Part shown: piece by piece, positions 20,473 through 27,971 of the stretch
Layout: each line of letters begins with the position of its first letter
How positions within the stretch are numbered: position 1 is the stretch's first letter
From: UBA2376 sp002344285
Lineage (GTDB): Bacteria > Myxococcota_A > Polyangia > Haliangiales > Haliangiaceae
Length of the DNA: 64,000 nucleotides
NCBI GenBank assembly: GCA_938004865.1
Contig: CALKVT010000065.1
Coordinates: 1-64,000, forward strand
Direction of reading: 5' to 3'
Notes under the pieces: generated by a model
Seen by the model: the letters and a program-made list of their open reading frames with translations, nothing else
What the model was told of the DNA's origin: nothing
Databases searched by the model: none
Position numbers and translations under genes: made by a program

Positions 20473-22308
20473 TCACTTCATCTGCGCGGGCGTCGGCTCC
20501 GCGCGCGTCGGCGTCTCGTTGATCTTGCCGATGGGCACCACGATCTCGGTCCACTGCGCGATGTGGTTGTTCGAGCTGATGTCCTGGAACGGGAGCCGGA
20601 AGGCGGGCGCCGTCGGATCGCCCGCGGCCGCCGCGCGTCCGGGGAAGAACGGGCTCATCCACAGCTGCGGCCGGCGCGTGCCCACGAGCCGCACGCCGAA
20701 GTCGCGCTTGCTCGACCACGTGATCCAGTAGAGATCCTCGGTCGCGCCGTCGGGCCCGAACGACGAGCGGAACGGCGCCCACCGCGCCCACGAGTTGGTG
20801 AGGTTGGGGCCGATGTTGGCGAGGTCGAGCTTGCGCGCGTCGGTGCCGTCGATGCGCGCGACCCAGAGCTCGGCGCTGTTGTCGTCGTACGCGTCCTCGG
20901 TCGAGCGGTTGAACAGCACCCACTGCCCGTCGGGGGAGATCGACGGGTAGTAGTTGTTGCCGTTGCCCGAGACGATCGGCGCCGGCGTCCCCCACGCGCC
21001 GGTCGCGGCGTCGTAGGACACGCTCATGATCTCGCCGTTGGCGATGTGCCAGTCGGCGTTCTGGTGGACCACGGCGCCGCGCACGTAGACGAGCAGGTTG
21101 CCGAGCGGCGAGAAGTCGGGGTGCGTCACCAGGGCGGCGCCACCCGTGGGCACGGTGCCGTTGGCGCCGCCGATGGGCGCGCCGGTGGTGCCGTCGCGCA
21201 CGGTCAGCGTGCCCATGCGCGAGGTGACGAGGCGCGTCCCGTCGGGCGAGTACGTCCCGAAGTTCCAGTACTGCTGCATGACCGGCACCATCGGGGTCCG
21301 GCTGGCGACGTCGATGATCGTGGAGTCGCCGTTGCCGCCGGCGTAGGTCACCGCCATCTTCGTGCCGTCGCGCGAGAGCACGTGACACGCGACGCAGCGG
21401 CCGGCCTCGGTCGTCGTGAACACGGGCTCGGCGTTCATGTCGGGGTTGCCGAAGTCGTGGCGGAAGATGCCGTAGGGTGCGCCGCCGGCCGCGGTCGCCG
21501 CCCAGTAGTAGAGGCCGCCCTCGAGGTTGGTCTCGGTCATCTTCACGACGCGCGGCGTGGCGGCGCCGAACGTCGCCGGGCTCGCGACGGTCAGCGCGCG
21601 TACGTTGACGGTGATTTCGTCGCCGCCCATCGACGCCGCGTACCACTCGCCGGTCTCGAACGACGAGAACCCGGTCGCGCCGGTGCCCGCCAGGTACACC
21701 TTCAGGTCGACGTGGTCGTTCACCATCGACAGCTCGAAGAGGTCGTGGCCGTGGCCGTCGCGCCAGTGCACCTCGAGGTCGCCGAGGTTCCGCGGCACGA
21801 TCACCTGGTCGGGCGGATACGCGATCTCCGGCGCCTGCGCCGGGTCGAGCGTGCCCGTCGCGAACAGGTCGGGCGCGTTGCCCGGTGCCCCGGGCCCGAC
21901 GCGCACGCCGCGCACGAACACCTCGATGCTCGCCGCGCCCGACACGACGTCGAGCGTCGCGGTCGCGGTGGTGAGGCCGGCGCTGCCACCGCGGGCGGTG
22001 AACGTCGCGCCGGTGAACGAGCCGATGAGCGGATCGGCGAGCGTCCAGCGCACCTGGTCGGTCACGTCGAACCGCGTGCCGCTCGGCTTCACCAGCTCGA
22101 CGGTGAACGCCTGGCTCGCCTCGACGTTGTTCACGACCTCGAGCCGCGCCAGCGACGGCTGCACCTCGAGCGTGTCGCCGGGCTCGGGCGTCGGGCTGTC
22201 GTCGTCGCTGTCGGTGGGCGACCCGCACGCAGCGGCCGCGGCGAGCGCGAGCGCGAGGAGCACGGGACGGACCGGCGTCGGATGCGCGGGGGAGGTGCGC
22301 GGGCTCAT
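20473..22308 (-). CDS. PD40 beta-propeller lipoprotein with one c-heme site
   Basis: 611 residues with a lipoprotein signal (LLALALAAAAACGS). The first ~280 residues are beta-rich, with an Ig-like part (LEVQPSLARLEV). Then comes a single CXXCH (GRCVACHVLSRDG), followed by TolB/PD40-type blades (YSPDGTRLVTSR, FSPLGNLLVYV, ISPDGQWVLFN). A heme motif at the start of a PD40 propeller suggests an envelope electron-transfer or heme-dependent sensor protein; the partner is unknown. The GACACT hexamer 7 nt before the ATG resembles the -10 boxes of neighbouring genes but lacks the TA. Confidence 0.75.
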   Translation of the reverse strand: MSPRTSPAHPTPVRPVLLALALAAAAACGSPTDSDDDSPTPEPGDTLEVQPSLARLEVVNNVEASQAFTVELVKPSGTRFDVTDQVRWTLADPLIGSFTGATFTARGGSAGLTTATATLDVVSGAASIEVFVRGVRVGPGAPGNAPDLFATGTLDPAQAPEIAYPPDQVIVPRNLGDLEVHWRDGHGHDLFELSMVNDHVDLKVYLAGTGATGFSSFETGEWYAASMGGDEITVNVRALTVASPATFGAATPRVVKMTETNLEGGLYYWAATAAGGAPYGIFRHDFGNPDMNAEPVFTTTEAGRCVACHVLSRDGTKMAVTYAGGNGDSTIIDVASRTPMVPVMQQYWNFGTYSPDGTRLVTSRMGTLTVRDGTTGAPIGGANGTVPTGGAALVTHPDFSPLGNLLVYVRGAVVHQNADWHIANGEIMSVSYDAATGAWGTPAPIVSGNGNNYYPSISPDGQWVLFNRSTEDAYDDNSAELWVARIDGTDARKLDLANIGPNLTNSWARWAPFRSSFGPDGATEDLYWITWSSKRDFGVRLVGTRRPQLWMSPFFPGRAAAAGDPTAPAFRLPFQDISSNNHIAQWTEIVVPIGKINETPTRAEPTPAQMK

Positions 22309-22410
22309 CCCGGGTAGTGTCACCCCTGGCTGTCTTCCATGTCGAGGATCGACCGATCGCCCGGGCTGGCACATCGTATGTCCCCCACTACGGCCACCCG
22401 TCCCCAGCGG

Positions 22411-22439
22411 TTGACACGCGGCACACCGCCGAGTAAGAA
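22411..22439 (+). promoter_or_regulatory. Sigma-70 promoter of the tRNA-Val gene
   Basis: TTGACA (22411-22416), 17-nt spacer, TAAGAA (22434-22439), 13 nt before the tRNA. It is one of the few places in the window with a consensus -35. Confidence 0.8.
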
Positions 22440-22452
22440 ATGCCCCACTTCC

Positions 22453-22524
22453 GGGCGCTTAACTCAGCGGAAGAGTGTCACCTTCACACGGTGAAAGTCG
22501 TAGGTTCGATCCCTACAGCGCCCA
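22453..22524 (+). tRNA. tRNA-Val (anticodon CAC)
   Basis: 72 nt and a complete cloverleaf: acceptor GGGCGCT/AGCGCCC, D-stem ACTC/GAGT, anticodon stem TCACC/GGTGA with loop TTCACAC (anticodon CAC, reading GUG), 5-nt variable loop, and T-stem GTAGG/CCTAC with loop TTCGATC. The discriminator is A; CCA is not encoded. GUG is a major valine codon in this GC-rich genome. Confidence 0.95.
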
Positions 22525-22609
22525 CGAGTCCGGGACGGTCACGCGTGGATCACGCTTCGATCACGGGGCGGCCGCGGATCGACGCGGCGAGGTTACCTAC
22601 GATGCCTTC

Positions 22610-23185
22610 GTGCGTCGCCCGGCTCGCCTCCTGCTCGCGCTCTTCGCGCTCGTCGCCGGTGTCCTCGCGTGGAGGACCGTACACGCAGAGACGCCGCGCA
22701 CCCAGCGCGTCGCGGCGACCCTGTGGCTCGCCGTCGGCGGTCCGGAGACCGTCGGCGTCGAGCTGAGCGCCGCGCATCGGCTGATGGCCGGCGGCTGGCC
22801 GCTGTGGATCACGTGGGGCGGCGCGTTCGGGCACGTCGGATTCGCGTGCGACGGCGGCGACGACTGCGACGCGCAGGAGCACCAGCTCTTCGCCGGGGTC
22901 GGCCTGCTCCGGTGCACCAACCAGGCGCGGACGAGCGGCCTCTGCGCCGGTGCGACCGCGACGCTCGCAGGGCGCCGCGTCCAGGAGTGGTGGGAGTTCC
23001 CGGATCCCCCGCTCTACCAGCTCGTGCCGCAGATCCGCGGGCTACTGGAGGCCGGCGGGACCGTGCGCTTCCGCCTCGGCCTGCGCGTCGAGACCCTGCC
23101 CGCGCGCTACGTCGGCGACGCCTGCCGCGAGCACTGTCCCATCGCGCGCGTCGGCGCCGAGGTCGGGCTCGTCACGGCTTGGTGA
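22610..23185 (+). CDS. Secreted protein of unknown function
   Basis: 191 residues from GTG: a signal sequence (LLLALFALVAGVLAWRTVHA) followed by a beta-rich domain with six Cys, likely disulfide-bonded (FACDGGDDCDAQEH, LRCTNQARTSGLC, DACREHC). Hydrophobic and Gly-rich strands (GVELSAAHRLMAGGWPLWI) suggest a small outer-membrane barrel or secreted beta-protein. I recognise no family. A TACGAT -10 box ends 6 nt before the GTG. The last 14 nt overlap the convergent DUF1990 gene. Confidence 0.6.
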   Translation: MRRPARLLLALFALVAGVLAWRTVHAETPRTQRVAATLWLAVGGPETVGVELSAAHRLMAGGWPLWITWGGAFGHVGFACDGGDDCDAQEHQLFAGVGLLRCTNQARTSGLCAGATATLAGRRVQEWWEFPDPPLYQLVPQIRGLLEAGGTVRFRLGLRVETLPARYVGDACREHCPIARVGAEVGLVTAW

Positions 23186-23747
23186 CCGGCGCCGCCGCGA
23201 TCGCGGCGAGGTGATCGAGCGCCGCGTGGCTGGCGTGCACCTGGGCGCGGCGCACGACCGGACCGAACGTGCGCGCCAGGCACGTGCCCGGACGGCTCCA
23301 GCTGCGGAGCGCGACGCGCACGCGGCCGGTCGCGAGCTCCTTCTCGACGGCGAAGGTCTCCTCCCCGAGCTCGGGGTGACCGACCAGCGTGCGGTAGCGG
23401 AAGCCGGCGCGCCACCAGCCGTCGCCGCGCGGCCCGTCGAAGACCTCGACGACGCGCGCGGCGAAGAAGAGGCGCACCAGCGGGAAGCCGCGGTAGTGGA
23501 TGCCGACGGTGTCACCGGGCTCGATCGGCCGGCGGATCACACCCTCGACGAGCGACGGCGGGAAGATCGTGTACGCGCGGATCGCCGCGTGGACCCGGCG
23601 GAAGCGCGCGCCGGGCTCACCGGGCGACTCCGGCGCCAGGTCGCGCTCGTACGTGTCCTCGCGGTCGCGCCGCGTGCGCGCCATCGCGTGAAAGGTCCTG
23701 CCCTCCCATCGCTCGAGACGCGGCGCGCCGACCAGGAGGATGTCCAC
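23172..23747 (-). CDS. DUF1990 family protein
   Basis: 191 residues. The C-terminal half matches the DUF1990 pattern: FRYRTLVGHPELGEETFAVE, then SWSRPGTCLARTFGP and VVRRAQVHASHAALDHL. No enzymatic activity is known for this family. The GTG at 23747 is the furthest start; the first ~20 residues are less conserved-looking and an internal ATG is possible. It lies downstream of the repeat-protein pair, separated by a 28-bp palindrome. Confidence 0.75.
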   Translation of the reverse strand: MDILLVGAPRLERWEGRTFHAMARTRRDREDTYERDLAPESPGEPGARFRRVHAAIRAYTIFPPSLVEGVIRRPIEPGDTVGIHYRGFPLVRLFFAARVVEVFDGPRGDGWWRAGFRYRTLVGHPELGEETFAVEKELATGRVRVALRSWSRPGTCLARTFGPVVRRAQVHASHAALDHLAAIAAAPVTKP

Positions 23748-23775
23748 GTCGCTTCGATGCCACGCCAGCGCTCAG

Positions 23776-23803
23776 CGTCTGGGAATCGATCGATTCCCAG
23801 ACG
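23776..23803. promoter_or_regulatory. 28-bp perfect palindrome between two minus-strand genes
   Basis: CGTCTGGGAATC, GATC, GATTCCCAGACG: two 12-nt arms around GATC, starting 1 nt past the stop codon of the upstream gene and ending 28 nt before the DUF1990 start. It could be a hairpin attenuator or RNA-processing site, or an operator for a dimeric repressor. There is no U-run for an intrinsic terminator. Confidence 0.6.
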
Positions 23804-23804
23804 A

Positions 23805-24809
23805 TCAGCGCTTGCCGTACTTGTCGTTGTTCGTCGCGGTCTCTTCCGACGTGCCCCAGTCGACGAGCTGCTCGTCGTCGACCGGGATGTCGATCGCGCC
23901 GCTGCCGCCGGCGGGCGCGGCGCGCTTCCACTGCTCGTTCACGTCGGTCTCGATCTCGAAGTCGGTGGCCGTGCTCACCCGCCGCGCCGTCGGCGGCGGC
24001 GGCGTCCCGCGCGGCGCCTTGGCGAAGCCGCCGGGCGTCGCCGCGCCGGCCGACGCGTTGGGGCGCCGCCCCGTCGCGGGCGGCTGCGTCGCCTGGTTGG
24101 CGCGCGTCGTCGCGCCCGGCCCGCGCGGAGGTGAGGGCGGCGCCGGCGGCTCGCCCAGCGGCTCCGGCTCGCGCGGCCCCGGCGCGACACGCGTGAGCTC
24201 GCCGCGCAGGTCCGACTTCTCCGCGGCGATCTTGCTCAGCTCCGCGGGCGGGTGTGCGACGCGCGTGATCTCCGACGCGGCGTCGACCGTCCCCTTGGGC
24301 GGCGTCCCGCCGGCGACGGTCGCGGTCGCCGTCGCCTTCGCCGCCGCCGCGTTCAGGGCGCCCGCGGGCGGCGTCGCGACGCGACCGCTCGCATCGATGG
24401 CGGTGCCCCGCGGCGGCGTCGCGATCTTCGCCGCCACCGCCGGGGGCGTCGGCAACGCGGTCCCCAGCGCCGCGGCGGCGACCGGCGCGCTCGCCGCGAC
24501 CACGGAGGCCGGCGGCGCCGCGACGAGCCCGCGCCCCAGCGCGCGCATCGCGATCTCGGAGAGGCAGCCCCACATGACGTTCGGCGGCACGTGCGCGCAC
24601 AACGTCGGGACGCCGATCGTCTCGAGCACGAGCCGAGCGTCGACGCGTGTTGCCTCGAGGCACGCCTTGATGAGCCGCGCCCACACGGGACGAGGCACGT
24701 GCGCCGCCAGGACGTCGGGCGTGGCGTGGCGCAGGACGTCGTCCGGCGTCGCCACCTCGTTGTCGAGGGCGGACTCCAGCGCCGCGGTGAGGAACGCGGC
24801 GAGCGACAC
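23805..24809 (-). CDS. Unknown protein: N-terminal TPDVL/LP helical repeats, long Ala/Pro linker
   Basis: 334 residues from GTG 24809. Residues ~1-90 carry two degenerate copies of a ~32-residue helical unit (VLRHATPDVLAAHVPRPVWARL; VLETIGVPTLCAHVPPNVMWGCL) that also makes up the whole upstream protein. The remaining ~240 residues are a disordered Ala/Pro/Thr-rich tail with repeated TPP motifs. It ends in an acidic segment (IDIPVDDEQLVDWG). No known domain is recognised. GTG overlaps the upstream stop (TAGTG), so the pair is translationally coupled. Confidence 0.65.
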   Translation of the reverse strand: MSLAAFLTAALESALDNEVATPDDVLRHATPDVLAAHVPRPVWARLIKACLEATRVDARLVLETIGVPTLCAHVPPNVMWGCLSEIAMRALGRGLVAAPPASVVAASAPVAAAALGTALPTPPAVAAKIATPPRGTAIDASGRVATPPAGALNAAAAKATATATVAGGTPPKGTVDAASEITRVAHPPAELSKIAAEKSDLRGELTRVAPGPREPEPLGEPPAPPSPPRGPGATTRANQATQPPATGRRPNASAGAATPGGFAKAPRGTPPPPTARRVSTATDFEIETDVNEQWKRAAPAGGSGAIDIPVDDEQLVDWGTSEETATNNDKYGKR

Positions 24810-25111
24810 TATCGGCTCCCGCCCGAGACGCCCTGCTTTGCCGCCGCCGCCGCGATGCACTCCCACAAGACGTCATGCGGCAGGTGGCGCGACATCACGT
24901 CGGGCGTCACCGTCTCGAGCACGCGGTCGGGCGTCATCGCGCCGGCCGCCAGGGACGCGGCGAGCACCTTGGACAGGAGCTCGGGCGGCAGGTTGTTCGC
25001 CAGCACCTCGGGCGTCGCGTGGTGGAGCACGTCGGAGGGCCCGAACATCTGCTGCTCGAGCCCCGACTCCATCATCTTCGCGAACCACCGCTGGCGACCT
25101 TCGATCGACAT
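24809..25111 (-). CDS. Small protein of two TPDVL/LP helical repeats
   Basis: 100 residues, start chosen for a good AGGAG five nucleotides upstream. Nearly all of it is two tandem units: VLHHATPEVLANNLPPELL and VLETVTPDVMSRHLPHDVL, spaced ~32 residues. The unit looks like a helix-loop-helix hairpin, so the protein may form a small solenoid or dimer. It is followed without a gap by a longer paralogue. Function unknown. Confidence 0.65.
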   Translation of the reverse strand: MSIEGRQRWFAKMMESGLEQQMFGPSDVLHHATPEVLANNLPPELLSKVLAASLAAGAMTPDRVLETVTPDVMSRHLPHDVLWECIAAAAAKQGVSGGSR

Positions 25112-25189
25112 GGACGCTCCTGGGCCGCGGCGCAAACTGCACCTCTGGCCTCGTCCATCACGATATCACGATCGCGGGCGCCGCCGGGG

Positions 25190-26350
25190 CTACTCGGTCT
25201 CGGTGTCTTCGCCTGGCACCGGCGCCTCGATGGCGCTCACCAGCGGCTTTCGGTCGTCGAGCAGGTCGGCCGTCCACGCGCCGAGGTTCAGGCCCTGCTC
25301 CTGGATCTCGGAGCCCACGAAGTTGATGACCGTCGTGCAGTGGCTGTCGTTGAGCTTGCGCCAGTAGGGGATGTAGTAGGCGAGGTTGTCCCGGGTCTCG
25401 TACTGGCTCACCAGGAGCTGCGTGTCCGCCTCCCACATCCGCAGGACCTCCTCCTTGGGCGGGAAGTCGTAGAAGCGCTCGTACGAGTAGAGCGAGAAGT
25501 TCATGTCGCGGCGGAAGAACGTCGTCGCGAGGCGATCGTCGGGGAACTCGTCGGCGAGCGCGGTGTTGATCGAGCCGTAGTCGTTCACGTCGAACCCGCT
25601 GGGGAGGACGTCGAGGATCGAGTCGACGTTCCACGACGCGCGGATCTTCGCGTGCACCGGCATCGAGTACCCGGTCGACGGGAAGATCGGGCCGGAGTCG
25701 TCGAGCAGGTAGCCCCGCTGCGCCGCGCTCACGCCGTTGCGCAGGAAGTAGTAGTTGGTGATCGAGCCGGCGCCGCCGGCCGAGCAGCCGGTCGAGAGCA
25801 ACTTGGGCACGTGGGTGAAGTTCTGGTCGATCCACCCGATGACGGCCTGCACGTTGTCGTGGCCCTTGTGGTGGAACATCACGTCCGGGCCCTGCCCGGT
25901 CTCGTCGGTGTAGGTGATGACGTTGTTGCCGGTGTGCACGTCGCCGGTGCAGTACGGCACGTAGACCATGTTCCAGCCCGCGGTCGGGCTGGTCGGATCC
26001 TCGCGCTGGAGGAACGGCGAGATGAAGGGCGCGAGCTCGTAGTGATCGTCCTCGAGGCCGTCGGGGTTCGCCGCGCCGCGGATGCCGGACGCGCCGGTGC
26101 AGCTCGGGTAGTCCCAGCACGCGCCGCCGGGCTCGAACACGACGACGAGGTTGTCGGTCTGGTCGCTGTAGTTGACGAAGAACTTGTACTGGCTGCCGTT
26201 GCCGCAGACGGTGCCGGGCAGCTCGACCTTCTGCCACGCGTCATAGGCCTCGCGGACGGGGTTCTGGATCCCGTCCTCCTCGCCACCACACCCGGTCGAC
26301 AGCGTGAACAATCCAGCGAACGCGAGCGCGCAGATGCGGACAGCGGACAT
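25190..26350 (-). CDS. Pectinacetylesterase-like lipoprotein
   Basis: 386 residues. Lipoprotein signal (LAFAGLFTLSTGCGG) and a pectinacetylesterase/Notum-type alpha/beta hydrolase fold. Visible motifs: the oxyanion-loop segment VVVFEPGGACWDYPSC, the nucleophile elbow STGCSAGGAGS, and LLDDSGPIFPS with a candidate acid. Family members remove acetyl or acyl esters from polysaccharides; here it would act outside the cytoplasmic membrane. A strong Shine-Dalgarno (GAGGAGG) precedes the ATG. It fits a lifestyle of degrading foreign envelopes or plant debris, but the substrate is not shown. Confidence 0.8.
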   Translation of the reverse strand: MSAVRICALAFAGLFTLSTGCGGEEDGIQNPVREAYDAWQKVELPGTVCGNGSQYKFFVNYSDQTDNLVVVFEPGGACWDYPSCTGASGIRGAANPDGLEDDHYELAPFISPFLQREDPTSPTAGWNMVYVPYCTGDVHTGNNVITYTDETGQGPDVMFHHKGHDNVQAVIGWIDQNFTHVPKLLSTGCSAGGAGSITNYYFLRNGVSAAQRGYLLDDSGPIFPSTGYSMPVHAKIRASWNVDSILDVLPSGFDVNDYGSINTALADEFPDDRLATTFFRRDMNFSLYSYERFYDFPPKEEVLRMWEADTQLLVSQYETRDNLAYYIPYWRKLNDSHCTTVINFVGSEIQEQGLNLGAWTADLLDDRKPLVSAIEAPVPGEDTETE

Positions 26351-26437
26351 GGGCCCTCCTCGGTGGCGGAGTATCGACGAACTGGACAGACCAGTACAGG
26401 TGTTGCGAACGTGGCGTTCTTTGACCAAGGTCTCGAG

Positions 26438-26884
26438 ATGAGCCGCGGCGAAGCTCGGGGGAAAGAGTCGGCCGGGACGGTGCTCTACCGGAAGAGCGCC
26501 GTCGGGGTCGAGATCCTGCTCGTCCACCCTGCCGGTCACTACAACCGGCGCGCGCCGTGGGGCATCCCCAAGGGCCACCCCAACCCCGACGAGGCCCTCG
26601 AGGAGGCCGCACGGCGCGAGACCATGGAGGAGACCGGGCTCCTCATCGACGGCGAGCTCGTGGCGCTCGGCCACGTCGACTACACGCGGTCCAGGAAGCG
26701 GGTCTACGGCTTCGCGGGCCCCGCCCCCGACGGCGCCGAGCCACGCTGCGCCTCGTGGGAGGTCGACAAGGCCGAGTTCATCGAGATCACACGCGCCCGG
26801 CGCATCATCCACCCCGACCAGGCGGCGCTCCTCGACCGGCTGATCGAGCACCTCGCGGGCCTCGAGGCCCTCGCGGCCGTCTAG
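26438..26884 (+). CDS. Nudix hydrolase
   Basis: 148 residues from ATG 26438; an upstream GTG at 26411 would add nine residues. The Nudix box is complete (GHPNPDEALEEAARRETMEETGLL: Gly, Glu, REUxEExGU), so Mg-dependent hydrolysis of a nucleoside-diphosphate-linked substrate is expected. The N-terminal SAGTVLYRKSAVGVEILLVH and WGIPKGH resemble the AP4A/MutT-like NUDIX group often found in actinobacteria and myxobacteria. Substrate unknown. A GC-rich hairpin (GGGGGGC/GCCCCCC) lies just after the stop. Confidence 0.88.
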   Translation: MSRGEARGKESAGTVLYRKSAVGVEILLVHPAGHYNRRAPWGIPKGHPNPDEALEEAARRETMEETGLLIDGELVALGHVDYTRSRKRVYGFAGPAPDGAEPRCASWEVDKAEFIEITRARRIIHPDQAALLDRLIEHLAGLEALAAV

Positions 26885-26984
26885 CGACCGGGGGGCGGCC
26901 CCCCAGCGCGGTCGGCGTTCACCGGCACAAGATCTTGAATTCACGGCGCTCACCTAGAGAACGCGAGTTGCATGGTGTGAAGGC

Positions 26985-27659
26985 ATGCTTCGCTTTTCGG
27001 GTGTCTTCGCCGCCGGCGCGCTGGTCGCCGTCCTCCTCCCCTCGACCGCCGCGGCGCACATCGCGCTGACCAACCCGGCGGTCCGCACCACCGCGCAGAA
27101 GACCGGGCCCTGCGGAGCGGCGGGATCGGTTCGGGGCACCAACGTGACCGTGCTCGAGCCGGGGACCATGCTCGAGGTGCGCTGGACCGAGCCGATCAAC
27201 CACCCGAGCCACTACCGCATCAGCTTCGACACCGACGGGCAGGACTTCACGGTTCCGCTCGATTTCATGGATTTCACGCAGACCGAGAACGTCCTCCTCG
27301 ACAACATCGCCGACGGCGGCGGACCCTACACGTCGATGGTCCAGCTGCCCAACGTCGAGTGCGAGAACTGCACCCTGCAGCTCATCCAGATGATGTACGA
27401 CAAGGCGCCGTACGGCGACGGGAACGACATTTACTTCCAGTGCGCCGACATCGCCCTCCGCAGTGGCGGAGGCGGTGCATCTCCCGATGCCGGCGGAGGA
27501 AATCCCGGCCAGGATGGCGACGCGGGAGTCGATCCCGGCGGCGAGTCCGACAACATCAGCGGTGGATGCTCCGCGACCGCCGGCGAGGGCTCGTGGATCG
27601 TCCTTGCCATCGGTGCGTTCGGGGTTATGGTTCGGCGTCGCCGTAGCAAACGTGCGTGA
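26985..27659 (+). CDS. LPMO-like copper protein with MYXO-CTERM-type tail
   Basis: 224 residues. The signal peptide ends AAA so that cleavage leaves His25 as the first residue (HIALTNP), the arrangement of the copper His-brace in lytic polysaccharide monooxygenases. Further His (INHPSHYRIS) and a Cys pair (ECENCTLQLI, IYFQCADI) fit an Ig-like beta-sandwich. A Gly/Asp-rich linker leads to a MYXO-CTERM-type tail: GGCSA, membrane helix (SWIVLAIGAFGVMV), RRRRSKR, for sorting to the cell surface in myxobacteria. I take it as a polysaccharide-binding or -oxidising surface protein related to myxobacterial LPMO-like proteins. Activity is inferred. Confidence 0.75.
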   Translation: MLRFSGVFAAGALVAVLLPSTAAAHIALTNPAVRTTAQKTGPCGAAGSVRGTNVTVLEPGTMLEVRWTEPINHPSHYRISFDTDGQDFTVPLDFMDFTQTENVLLDNIADGGGPYTSMVQLPNVECENCTLQLIQMMYDKAPYGDGNDIYFQCADIALRSGGGGASPDAGGGNPGQDGDAGVDPGGESDNISGGCSATAGEGSWIVLAIGAFGVMVRRRRSKRA

Positions 27660-27971
27660 GCGCCCGCCCGAGCGGGGGTTCGTGACGTTGCTGACACGGG
27701 ACAGTCTTGCCCGATCGGCCAGGTTGCCTGTGCCGCATTCAGTGGGCACTGTGGGGAAGATTTCGCGAAACCGGAGCGGTTCCTGTTTCGTATAGCCCCT
27801 GCAGCCCGTCGTACCCCCCTACGCCCCGACAGTTAGCCGATCCGCAGCCGACCAGACACTGAACATTTGCGTCGGTCGGTGCAACGATCTCGTCGGGCTC
27901 TGCGTCTGAGCGTCGATCGGCACGCGCCTGCGGCCGAATCGTTGGTTTGGTTCCTGCTTTCGGAGTCTGTC
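27660..27971. other. 312-nt intergenic region upstream of the sigma factor gene
   Basis: No coding sequence. It holds a weak GC hairpin after the LPMO-like gene (CCCGC/GCGGG, ~27663-27676), a short CAGTG/CACTG inverted repeat (~27740), and a possible -10 TATAGC at 27791-27796 with no matching -35. The long leader is unusual in this compact region and may be where the sigma factor gene is regulated. Confidence 0.4.

Noticed and set aside
26888..26905. GGGGGGC/GCCCCCC hairpin after the Nudix gene as a terminator.
   Set aside because: The stem is strong but only ~7 bp with almost no loop and no T-run; kept only as a note in the Nudix entry.
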